From positions 10,571,427-10,635,426 of the forward strand of contig NW_024881296.1 in NCBI RefSeq assembly GCF_018691265.1: a stretch of DNA of 64,000 nt, written 5' to 3'. The notes below the pieces were generated by a model. The model did not search any database. It saw nothing but the letters and a program-made list of their open reading frames with translations, and was not told the origin of the DNA. Made by a program: the position numbers and the translations under genes. Within the stretch, counting starts at the first letter, position 1. Every line of letters begins with the position of its first letter. Below are positions 12,858 to 25,085 of the stretch, piece after piece. This DNA comes from Tyto alba (lineage: Eukaryota; Chordata; Aves; Strigiformes; Tytonidae).

Positions 12858-15699
12858 CCAAAACAAAAGCAGGAGCCAACACAACTTATATGCAAATCTC
12901 AAAAAAACCCACCATCACAATTATGCCCACCACACTTTGTTGATAGTACACTGAGGACATGAAGGACACATCAAGGTTCTATTTCTTGACTTGAAAACAT
13001 GGCTGCACAAATGCAAAATGGAAAGTAGTAATGTATGAGCCAGTTCTGGACACCACACTTCAGGAAAGCCATGAAGATTTCTGGAGGGGAAGCAGGGAAT
13101 TAAAACAAGAACATTTACATACATAGAAACTATAACTCAGTGTGGCAAGACTTGCAGAAATCATGGATCATTAATGCAAAGAAGTGAAGACCAGAGGAGC
13201 GATGTTAATAGCTTTCAAATGTATAAAAGTCTATTGAAAAGCATGAACCAGTATGTCTTTACTCTTCACAGATGCAAATGCAATAATGTCAGCAAATAAG
13301 ATTTCAGACAATAATCCTATTAGCAAGCATCATGATACAGATAGTGAGGCATTGGAATTGATTTGCCTAAGTTTGTAGACGCATCATCAGAATTATTAAG
13401 GAGACAGTGACGCAAAAGGAAAAAAAAATCACATCTGCCACAGATTACATTAGATAAAATGGATCTGAACAAGGAGGAGATGAGCCAGATGACTTCTCAA
13501 AGTCCCTTTAATTCCCTTTTAAATAAATAGACATGTATGTCTTCTACAGAACAATTGTTGTCCTCCAAAGAACCATCTTTTTAATAGTATTTTGCCTAGT
13601 TTTCTGTCATCTCTCTTTTCTCATCTTCCTGGGCTTTTAGGTCTTATGCTAGCTATCACAGACAGAAATCATAATTCTTTTTGCAGTACAGCTTAAAGTA
13701 CATTTGCAATGGGGTCACTAAACTGCTACTCAAAGCCAGCCTTACGTTTAACATACTGCAGTCTGCTAACTGTGAACCTACCAGGTTTATAACACAGATA
13801 CTATCAGATGCTTTCAGAATTAAAGACTCAGTTTGATTTCTTTTGCTGTAGGCAGAATTAGTAACATTTGTTTGATGCTCCTCTGTTGGCAAAAGAGGCC
13901 AAGGCTCAAGATTCTGCAGAATGTCTTGGGCTTTCCAAAATTTAAGTTATTTAGAGGAAACACTGGCTAGCTTATTTGTTGAAGAAGATGAATTCATTTA
14001 TAAATCATTAGAAAATAAGTCAGGTTCCTAAACCATATTTAAATACCCATAAACCACACACACACCATTTCCAACATAAGGCTAATTCAGGCACGGTTTT
14101 AAACCACCTTTGAGGACTGATTTCAAGGCAGAGAAGTCAAAACTGCTTAATTAGCCAGCACAGGGAGACAATATCATAGCAATATCGTGCCATATCATGC
14201 TTTCTCCTCCTGGTCCCCTTAGAGGCAGAGTGACAGGCTCACTGAACTAGACGGCAGGCGAAAGCTTTGCTGCACCAGCTGAGGGAGCAACCGAAGTCCA
14301 CAACCAGCAACTGCGTGGGGCAGGTGAGCAGCTTCTCATCTAGAGGCCTCAGGACAGCAGAACAGGCCCAGAAACAACCACATCCTTGACGATCTGAGGC
14401 GAACTGCAGAGGTTTGCACAGACCAAAACATCTGCATTGTCCTCGTGACAGCAAACACCCAAATTCCTCTCTATTCGTAATGCCTGTAATTAACAGGTGT
14501 GGAATAGTTTGTCAACAGCTGTCATTGTAAAGCTATGGTATTTGTCCTACGAGCACAGCAATACCCTGTGAAGATGTATCCACTGTCCAACCCTCCCTTT
14601 CCCACAAGGTACAATAAATAAATAAATGAAATTGCCATCTAACAGAAACTGAACACACACTGGAATAAAATTCCAGTTTCCCATCTGCCTTCTTTATCCT
14701 CCCAAAATTGAGGTAAGTGTTGAAATTTGATTTACTTAGTGTTGCTAATTCCCTGAAATTAGCCTACGGACTAAAGACATCTCTTCAACACTTTCTCTGT
14801 GGGGAAGTGCTCCCCTACCTAGTCAAATATTTCTGATTACACTGAAGAGGTGGGGTGATATTGCAGCGTGAGGTTTCCTAAAAGCCAGGAAAGAGTCGTT
14901 CACCTAAGAGCAACTTACAACACCAATACTGGTTATTTGTTTACTGTTATTTACTCTTATTATTACTTGTTTACTGTTATTGAGTAACTATCATACAATT
15001 CCTCTTGTTACTGCTATTCTTGGGAGAAGTCAGTTACTCTGGTATGCTTTTTAAACCAATGCTATGTTTACACTCTCTTGTAACCCAATGCAAAACAATG
15101 ATCAAGTGAATATAGATATGTTCGGATTCTAATAAAATGTACATCACTCATTGCCAAGGAATTGTTATAGCACTGAAACAAAAGGAAAGTTTAATACAAG
15201 ACAGAATCCTGAAACAGATTAGTACAGCAGAGGATGAGAAGAAGCTGCCAGGCTTCATGCACTAGGCAATATTGCAACGTTTTCTACCAACAAGAAGCCC
15301 CACACACCTTTTCGAAGTGCCCAGTAAGCTCAGGGGAAAAAATTATTGGAGGAAGTGAGGATTCTCTGCAAATATGTATTTAAAAATTAATTCAGAGGAT
15401 TTATCTGACAAATACTGACTTCATTAAGGTGAATAGAAAAAAATAATATTTTAATTAAATGGAGCCAATAATTTTACTCTGGAAGTATCAATATAGAACA
15501 CGAGGTTTAAAATATACAGTCATTTAGAACAGGCAAGGATCTGTCTTCAGGTCGACTCACTGATATTTCACACAGTTCAGGTGGACAAAAAAAGTACTAC
15601 AATTAAAAATACTTGATTAGTTGCAAGTAATCAGCAAATGCTTATAAAAAAATTATTGCGACAGCTGGCAGATGAAAAAAAATAACTACACCAAAAATG

Positions 15700-15880
15700 T
15701 TTACCAGGAAGTAATTTAAAACAATAGATTAACAACATTTATGTTCTTGGAATATCTTGTAATTCCAATGTAAATTATTTTTCATTTCTAGTTAGTATTA
15801 TGCTGCTCCTTTAGTTATTTTGCATATTTTAAATTGCAATTTACTTTTAATTAATTAAACTTCATTTGACTATGAAGGGG
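15700..15880. promoter_or_regulatory. AT-rich element with homeodomain/octamer-like motifs
   Basis: AT-dense stretch with an octamer-like TTTTGCATAT, several ATTA/TAAT cores and a TTAATTAATTAA run near 15848. Such clusters are common in conserved non-coding enhancers but also in plain AT-rich DNA. Conservation cannot be judged from one sequence. Confidence 0.15.
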
Positions 15881-18800
15881 ACAAAAAGGACGAGGGAAGA
15901 GAAAACTACACCAACGTCTGTTTTCTGTCTATGTAACACACCAAATAAATCTAGCCTGGTTCATCCTAAACTAGGCTACAGGAGCCCTTGGCTTTACAAG
16001 AGCACCAGCATCTGAACAGGTTCTATAAACTACAGCTAAAAAGGTATCCCCCAAAAGTGTCTGTAAGGCTGAACAATTTCCCTCTTTTTAAAGAGGTCCA
16101 GGCCAGCAAAATTCTGTAAACCAGTGGTAACTCTGATTTTTTTTTTTTTTTTCTGCTTTTTCATGCTTTTGTGATTTAGCAGAGCTGCCCAGCAGGCTCA
16201 CATGGGACATCCAAGAATGGTTCAGTCTCCCATTACATGCCTTTCTAAGAAGTTTGAGCCTACAATAATTAAATATCAGCACGCCACAGTTAATCAGCTC
16301 CTAATGTTCTCCTTTTTCACAATGTTAGGTATCAAGATCTAGTAAGAACTTAACGGAAGACCACTGTGGCTAAAATATTGAGGTAAGCGAAGAGGGAGAA
16401 AGAGCTGTAATACAACTCTGGCGAGGAGAAAAACATAAAGAAATTAGGACTTTTTATTTGCATGGCTGCCATATATTCTAAAGCAAGAAATATGGAAGTG
16501 TAATTGGAACCACCCTGTACACCACTGATTTACCCTCCTGGCTTGAATTAAATTAAGATCTGATTAAGGTTTACTTCAGAGATACCAGACCACCTGAAGT
16601 CATTAGGTTCAGTTTTGACAATGGTGACAAATAACTTTTTCTGAAGCTAATGGTAACTTTCCCACAATGTGTGCACTAATTGTAGGCTTCATAAACACAA
16701 GTGTCTTGTTTGGTACAGTTTCCTGGCTGGAAGGACCTAGTTACTGCCAGTTGGCTGTACCAGGCAAATCATTTAAGCAAAGAAAGGCTGATCCTAATCT
16801 CTCCTCATGCAGTGCTAATACAGTATCAATGAAGAATTCAGTATCTGTGTTGCTTTGCATGCACAGCTCCCAGCTGAACTTTGGACTTGTAAAATTGGTT
16901 GTTACACAGGACTTTCTCATCTTGAAGTAAAATTATGTTCAGTGATCCTCAAAAGCATCTGGGAAATCCCACCAGCCTCTGAAAGGCTCACCAGCTCTGA
17001 ACTGTGACATTCTGGCTACTGGCACCAGGGGCCATTCCCTATGTAAGGGTTTGACAGTAGAGGGGAGAGGGTAAAATGTGTCTAGCTGTACTTTGGATCT
17101 AATTACACCTTCTTATAGCTCCCAGGATTTTATCACCTTCAGTTCCAGAGTGAAATTTAACCTATGCATTCAGCCCTCACAGTGATCCTCCCCAGACTTC
17201 AGTTGCACCTTTTCCCTTACAGAGAGAAAATCTCAGATACATCCAAAAAATGAGAGTATTAAGAAGCATTTTGCAGCATTAATCTTTCTCCCACCTTTTT
17301 TCCCCAGCACTTCTGTGGGAACCTGCACTCATGAGAGGCAGAGTTTTGGAAACACACATTTCTTCAGTATTATTTGAAGTTTAATAATTTCCCACCTCGG
17401 CACACCGACTTATGTACATCGTAAACCTAATCCCCACTCTCTCCCTATTGACAGTACAAAGAATGCAGGTGTCTGCCTCACCTATGGGAACTCCTGATGC
17501 CAATCATCTAATTTTTACATTAATAGTCCTCATGGTGATGCCTCTACTGAATTATTTAGGTTGCTCAGTTCCACATTCAAAAGCAACTACTTTGGAAAAT
17601 CAGGACTTGAACTTCCATTATACTTCGCAGCTCAGTTCACAGAGCACTTCAATTTGTTTGGAAGCCCTCCGGGCAGGTTACCACAAACCAGGTTTCCCCT
17701 AGCTATTACTCTGCTGCTTCTCTGCAAGGCTTATCAAGCCCAGGCTCTGTCAGCTGAATGTGTCCTTCCTCACAGCTCCACATACTGAGCGAGGGTCCTG
17801 CAAAATTCTTAGTCTTTGCAACGCTAAGCAGAAAAAAAATCTAAGCACTCCAAGAGGTTTAAGGTGAATTGCCCAACACAAAACAAAAAGTTTGTGTCTC
17901 CATGTTCCCAAACTAGCACTCTAGACATTGTTATGCATAGAATTCATTTGACCTTCATAATAGGCCAGTCTTCTGCATAGTGAAAATAGGTGGAAGGAAA
18001 GAAGGCAAAGGCTACTTTTACCCTCCACATATCTAAGCAGTGCCAGAGGGGCCAGATACATTTAGATTCTTCTTAAGTTACTCAGAGACTGTGCTGAAAT
18101 ATCTAGAATAAAGGCAAAATGCTCCTTTCATTAACTTCTCTGTGTGTCAAGGTTTTATGGCAAATCACATATACATGCAAGGTTGGGCTAACAGGCATAT
18201 TTTAAAAGTAAAGGGTAAACTGATATGAGAAGGTGACCTAGACTGAGCGGTAACGTCACAGTGGTTCTTGATTCATTATTTTTTCAGTGGGGCAAAATAA
18301 CACAATCCTATGAGCAAAAACTGTGTAACAAAAAAATGGCTAAATACTTAGCCTTTCTCTCCCCACACTCCTAGTGTGTCCTGGAGAGCAGCCCAATAAA
18401 CAGGAGCAAGCAAAAGCTACGAATGTGTAACCCTCCTATTCACAGACACCAATGACTGCTGTCTTAAGTGCGGAGTCAAAAACATACCAAGGTTTGTCTT
18501 TCTCCCTTTTCCCCTGCACATTCCTTCCGCAGACCCCTAACTACAACTTTGTATCAGGGAAATAGCTGCATGCCACAAGATGATTTGGAGAGAGACTGCT
18601 GTCTCAACATAGCTTGAAGATGACTAAATAGTGACAAAGTAAATAATCCCCCAAAGATAAGTCAACAGTGAATAAGTAATTTTATCTGTCAAGAGTTAAC
18701 ATGCAATGAATATTTGCAATGGTTACACAACGTAAAATCTACTACCAGTTAGCTGTGAGCTCTCTCACATACGCAAACCAAGGAAGCCTACACAGGAATA

Positions 18801-20535
18801 GATCCCATTTGACTTCTTGATGAAAAGCCTTAACAGCAGCAAGTTGTATGTACAAATTCCTAGAAAAGGATTCTATCCTAAGAGATTGTTACCTTACAGC
18901 CAGATATCTTACAGTAAAGATGCACTTTGTAAGTATTTCTTAGGAAATGTGTTAAATTTCCACTAAAAAATAGATAAAAAATCAAAGTTAATGAGTGGCA
19001 TAGTTTATAATGAATTAAAAAAAAACACAAATCTTTGGTTAAAAAAAAAAAAAACAAACAAACACTTGTTGAACACCTCCCACACATACACTCTGAAGAC
19101 ATAAAAAGTTTGGAATTTAACTTGTAGTTAAAGCTGAAAGACCACTGAAAAGCTTACCTCACTTTTCATTTCTATCACTATCTGAAATTCTCTTTTTTTA
19201 ATTTACATAAAAGCATTAATCTGTTTGGCATTTATTCTTGAATATACTTTTCAAATCCTTATATATATTTCTAGTATAGCATGATATTTGTCCTATAAAC
19301 TCTGTGAAAACATATCTTATGATGTTTAAAACATTCTATTTGATTAAAAGAAATAAAGAGCCCTCCTAAATGTGCAAGCAGCACTGTATATTCTGAAATC
19401 CAGGCTGTAAGTACACATCCCTTAAATTTTCCTAACTTCTTGAGTAAATAGATCCTCTGAGGTTTCCCAGATAGGATATATTTTAAATTACTTAGGCTAT
19501 CCAAAGAATGCTTTTGCCGCTCTGTGCAATTAGAGCTGAAAGTGCATTTATCTTGCTATAAATAAGGTGACTCTTAAAGAATGAAGTTCAGAAGTGTTAA
19601 TGTCAACTCTTTAGTGGACATATCTTTGACAGGATAACTCCGTATCTCAAAGTACCCAGGCTACTTTAATTCAAATTTGAAATTAATTCAGACCTTTATA
19701 ATCTTTGCAAGTCAGAAAAACTGATGGAATCATTCCAGAATTAAATCGTATGAGTTTTATCATAAAACACATGTATTTACCAAGCTGTTTTGAAAGTTAC
19801 TATTTAAATATGATGTTAACTCAGGACTAGCCCCAAAATCATATAAAGTAAAAAGTAAAACTGAAATGTTCCAGAGCAATCTGTGTATGGAATAATTCGG
19901 TTCATCAGAAGCAAATCATCTCTTCCATACTTTACAGTACTTGAGTTTAGATATGCTGCTTCAAAAGAGAAAAGTGCAAGGGCAATTAGCTGTTTTCTCT
20001 TTCCTTCTACTACAGTAAAAATATATTTTACAGCTATGACCTTGTGTAAACCATAAACAAAAGCTTTGGATGTCCCAGGTTAGAAATGTTAAATAATGAA
20101 GATAGCAGAGCAATACACAATGGGCGGAAATTTCCACTATATAGAAGGCATGGTTAAAAGTGTCAGTTTTTTAAAGTATAAAAGTGTTTTTGCATTGTCT
20201 TGAAGTAATATGCCGTTCTGTTCCTCTGTGCAGAAAATAATTTAATCCAGTGTGTGCAAATCTGCATTAGAATTCACATCCCTATAGGCTTTGCAGTAAA
20301 GCAAAACATCAGATTTTTCTGCATCTACACGTGAGGTCACAGCTACCTCTTTTACATACTATTCATAGTTGCTTACACATACATATATCACACTGTAATA
20401 AGCAGTTTATAATAGAATCATTTTAGCCTTTAATATATATATATATTTTAAAGTGTTCAAAGACAATAAGTTTTTACAGCTTGTAAAGCGACCCATAAGG
20501 TTCTGTTCAAACAATGACAGCATTATAAAATCTTT

Positions 20536-20724
20536 GAATCACAGGATGGTTTGGATTGGAAGGGACCTTAAAGACAATCTAGTCCAACCCCCCTGCCACG
20601 GGCAGGGACATCTTTCAATAGATCAGGTTACTTAAAGCCCCCTCCGACCTGGCCTTGAACACTTCCAGTGATGGGACATACACAACTTCTCTGGGCAACC
20701 TGTTCCAGTGCCTCACCACCCTTA
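20536..20724 (-). mobile_element. CR1 LINE fragment, 3' end, reversed
   Basis: Minus-orientation CR1 3' end. Read on the plus strand it starts GAATCACAGGATGG, then has the 'ggattggaagggacctta' block, the 'ccaacccccctgccac' block, and 'ctctgggcaacctgttcc' near 20690, all characteristic reversed CR1 sequence. It breaks off after the CACCACCCTTA block. It is about 190 bp, 5'-truncated and has no coding capacity. Confidence 0.93.
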
Positions 20725-21736
20725 CCAGCCCGTGCCATTGTTCAGAAAATTTGGAAATGGTGGTCTTTGGGCTGTCTCTTAAATAGCAACCTTATTCCAA
20801 GATCTTCCACACTTAGCAACTGAGCCTATCTAGACGACTAAAGGCCACCCAGTACTAACAGGGTTTTCGAGACACCATGAAAGGAGTCTGCCCCTACGAC
20901 CTTTGTCAGCTAGAGGACATAGAGTGTTTCGAACATTTAAGTCAACATTTACAGCACAGTTTCTGAGCCAGTTTCCCATAGAAGTTGAGTGTACCATTTT
21001 AGACATGCCAGATGGCACAAAGAAAGCCTGTAACAGAATGAAGACACAACCTGGTGGCCAGGAGCAGAGCCAAGGGCAGGATGGCCCTTTCAGCACAAGT
21101 TTAGAGCTATGCCCTGCTGAAGTGACACCATGGGCATAGCCACAGGAAGCATAACAAAGCAGGAGTACTCACTGGACCATTAACACTCTGAAGAGACTAT
21201 TGGATTTTGTCACCTCAAAGAAACTGGTCATGCTATGAAAGCAAAAGGCCATCACAAAAGCTTTAGAAAAGGTTTGCAATCAGCAAGACCATACATATTT
21301 AAAGGCAAAGCTGAAGCATGACTCACCCAAAAAGTTCCACCAGCACTGCTATCTATGTCAGCAGTTTGTAACATGCATCTAGAAGTTCAAAAGTTATAGT
21401 GCATTCGATGCCCAAATTAAGGCATCGGCCTGAATCATGGTAAAATAAGACAGCTTTCAAATGTTTTTAAAGGAAAAATAAATATTTTGAGGAGAAAAAA
21501 ATTAATTCGGAGCACTTTGTAGCCAAAGTATCTTAAATTACAGTTCACTTATATTGACAAACTAAGACTCTCTTTAATTAATATAAATCTAACCATGCAT
21601 ATTCTAATATGACAATAAAAAAGAACTAATTTTGCATTGTCCTGTGAACAGTAAAGATAAATCTAAACTCATGATAAACACAATGACAAATACATTTCAA
21701 TATTCTCAACAACTACACCTAAATTTCAGTGGGGGG

Positions 21737-21756
21737 AAAAAAAAAAAAAAAAAAAA
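21737..21756. repeat. poly(A) tract, 20 A
   Basis: Twenty A residues following a GGGGGG run. Confidence 0.85.
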
Positions 21757-21929
21757 CAACAAGCATGGTATTAGCATCTCAAGCTCCTTATATTTTACAC
21801 ATTCAGAAAAAATAACAGCTTAAGTCAATCACGCTTGACTGCTATCCAGTTATTTATATGTGTAAATGAAGCTGGCGTCCGAGTGGGGAGATGAACTGGC
21901 AACTTGCCGCAGCCTTGGGTTACAATTTG

Positions 21930-21937
21930 TATATAAG
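21930..21937 (+). promoter_or_regulatory. TATA-like motif in a CpG-bearing patch
   Basis: TATATAAG at 21930-21937 is followed by GAGCGAACTGCAAGCACTCCG. The surrounding 120 bp (about 21870-21990) carries several CpGs (GCGTCCG, GCCGC, GAGCG, TCCGA) in an otherwise CpG-poor region. A TATA promoter would initiate about 30 bp downstream, near 21960. No downstream open frame of note was found, so this could equally be an enhancer or a chance match. Confidence 0.2.
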
Positions 21938-24636
21938 GAGCGAACTGCAAGCACTCCGATTGCAGCCTGTGTGGATGAAGCATAGCAGAAGAGCTCAAAC
22001 AGGAAATATTCTGCTTTAATTAATGATAAAGCAAGATAGAGATTTCTTCAATCGGCAGGTGAAGTTGCCCAGGACAGATCTGTGGAAGAACTCGGCCCTC
22101 CATGACCTGAAGCCTGGACTGCCAGTGGAGTTAGATACACAACAGTCTCCCTTGAGACAGGAAACCCTTGGTGCGGACTCTTCACCCATGCATTTGTAGT
22201 TTCACTGTCTGAACAGACCATCAAAAAACAAAGCAAAAATTCCCATGGTTGCCAGCAGTCTCAGAGACTCTGCAACATGCTGGACTCTACTATGGCCATG
22301 GTTACAAGAGAGGCATGGACCATAATGAAATGATAACTCAGATGGCTGGGAAAGGTCATTTCCAGTGATTCCACAGACCTTTAGAGATCATTTTGGGTGG
22401 GGGAGGAATGCTGGAGAAATGAGATTGCTCCTCCTCAGCACAAGTGTGTTGAACAGGATGAGAAAGATTTCCTCAGACCTGCCTTGAAATATTCAAATTA
22501 GCAGCTAATGTTCACATCTAGCATGAACAGAAGAAGAAATGAGTATTTTGGGGTGACTTCATGGATAGCATGCAAATCCATAAACCTCATACAAAGAGTA
22601 AGCCTTGCTTTTTAGGCTCTTTCCTAAGAAATTTCAAACAGACCATCTTAGAAATTAACTGATTTCCCTAACCACCTATTTATCAAATAATTGTATTACC
22701 ATATACAGCATGAACAGCTCACAGCAGTAACTCCCATAACCAGTAGTGACTCCATCCTGCAGTTCCTACTAATTACCACCAACACATGGTGGGAATAGTC
22801 CAGTGGCCTGTTCTGGTGCTCAGAAGTACACAGTGAGTAGCTGTCCATTTTTGCAAGACATCTGCCATTTTGGAGGTGATGAAAACATTTACAATAGTAG
22901 CTTATGTATCACACTGTGATTATGTATTCCCCTCTACTCTTGATATTTCAAACAAAATTTCCTGTATGTTTTTCATAGCAAAACTACTTAACTCTGTTTT
23001 ACTGATTTGTAAGCAGCATTTGTGTCCATGTAAAAATGACTTCTTAACATGTACTTGGGAATGGAAAGTCATCCCTGTGGCCTCTTCTTTCTCCAGAATT
23101 CACTCTCTAGTTGAAACATTGGCCAAGGCACAAATAAACAAACATTAGTAAATACGAGACTGGACTGCCATTGCCTCTCAACAGTAGAGCCTGCCAATAC
23201 CAGATATGGATCCAGAGACGTTGCTGGTTTTGCCTCTTCCAGAATAACTTTTCCAAGGAGCTACACCCTTGTCTAGCTTGCTCAGATTCTGAAAATCACT
23301 GTTTATGACTGTGGCTATAATAGTTGACCTAACCAGAAGTGCCAGGAATCAAGCCACAGACTTTGGAAAGCAACAGGATCCATAAGCTACAGACTCCTTA
23401 TTTTGAGAGTCTATGGTATGAGACTCCCAATCCTAAGCCCCATGAGATGGCTATGCCAGGATAATAGTTCAGATTCTGCAAAACACATCCATATAGTTAA
23501 GTCTTTCAACGTCTGGCATAGTTTTAAATGGACAACAAATCTGTTTGTCGGATAAAGTCTGAACTGCTAAATAAATAGTGATAAATTTCCTAATACTACT
23601 GGGCAGAGTGTTCCTGCAAGTACAACGTGTGTTTATCAGTTTCCCACTGAGCTAGCGTTGACTTTCAAATTTCCTTTAATCTTATTATAGTAAACATAGT
23701 ACAGCTCTCTGGCAAACAAGAGTAACATTCTTCCTGTAATATCATATCCTTCTTTTAAAGAAACCTTAGAGATGTCCAGAAAAGAACTTAGGCTCAACTT
23801 GGAATGACACAATAAACTTGTTTCCAAAGAAACTTAAGTTTTATAAAATATTAGATTTTATACTGAAAAAAAAAACCAAGACTTTTTATAAAGAGAAGAC
23901 GGGCAATTTCTGATAGGTACTGAAAATAGTGTTTGCATGTATCATACTTTTAAAGTCAGCTATTGAAACATCAACATAAAAATATTTTTCTAGTTAGAAG
24001 CAGGCTATCTGAGTTGAAGGATAGAGCAACTGGCATTTCGGATGTAGAATTCAGAAAATAGTGGACTGTAGCTTGTGAAGGAGCTTTTTCAGTGCTCCTT
24101 CAAGAAAAAGGAACATAAAGTGCAGACGACTTTAAATAAAAAAAGCGGATAAAGAAAATCAAATGAGATTTATTATGGTACAATTTGTATTTAAAGCTTC
24201 TCTTCATTTGGGAGGAATTTATGGTAGACAAAGGTGGGATTTGTCTCACAGTTAAAAAAAAAAAAAAAGTTAACCTAGATTGAGCTGTTGAATAACTTCA
24301 TGTAAGTGACTGAAAGGATTTTGGGAGCCTGAAAGAAAGACAGTTTCATACAACAGAAACTAGCTCCATTTCCTGCTGTGTACATTTGCCTTGCTTCAGA
24401 GTTCCTACAGAAAAAGAGTCATTACATATAACAAAAATAGCACACAGTGCTATTTTCACATATCTTCTGTGATTTTTTACTCAAAAATCACAGATAAACT
24501 TACCTAATAACCAGTTTATGTGACATCTGAATCTTCAGATACCCTTAAAAAGTCACAAGTTCTGGGCTACGACTTTACTTAAGGCTTCAGTAAGGAATGG
24601 AAATATTAAAAAGGAAGATCAACAATCATTCCCTGC

Positions 24637-25085
24637 CTACAAAGAATCCAAGGTGCTTATCATTTGTTTCGATTTGTAAGTACACACTCTTAAGAATATC
24701 TCAGCAAAAGTTGTTCTCACTGAAGGATCAGGCAACGTTTCCATGGGCTTCATTAATGAAGAATATAGACCAAAGTCAACAAACATGTTTAGTATAAAGC
24801 CATTATGTGTAGTAATCTGAAAGGTGTCAGCCAGAGAACAAATTAAATCGAAATACGAGTGATAGCCATCTCTTTTCATTAGTAGACTTTACTGGATGTA
24901 TCCATGAAGTCATGCAACACGTTCACATATTCCTCATCTTCTTTGCCTGTCAACCTCCTCTCATTCCTTGCAAAGGCCTCTGAGCTCCAAATTATGTTGA
25001 TGGAACAGGAACTGACAAACAATAGGTGGATCATAACAAAAAACATGCCTAGAGCAAGGATGTCTGACATCTGAGAGCTGGGATG
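24637..25085 (-). other. two adjacent minus-strand frames, first with signal-like start
   Basis: The minus-strand frame at 25070-24879 begins with an ATG preceded by CAGCTCTCAG and encodes 63 residues. About 25 hydrophobic residues (around ILALGMFFVMIHLLFVSS) are followed by a polar, charged tail (FARNERRLTGKEDEEY). This resembles a signal peptide plus short secreted propeptide, but I cannot assign a family. A second minus-strand frame, in another phase, follows at 24879-24637 (80 residues). A strong donor (TAG|GTAAGT) lies further down at 24508. It could be an unannotated small secreted protein, a decayed retrogene or chance. Confidence 0.15.

Larger units (their letters stand above)
7530..20530. 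other. long non-coding stretch, mostly AT-rich
   Basis: About 13 kb with no recognisable gene. It holds poly(T)/poly(A) runs, a small GC-rich patch at 10.66-11.06 kb, one splice-bounded minus-strand candidate exon (11068-11212), a recursive-splice-like motif at 10495, a local 37-bp-period duplication at 12474-12540, and very AT-rich stretches (for example 15.4-15.9 kb). Frames longer than 80 codons are few and lack recognisable motifs. Confidence 0.55.
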
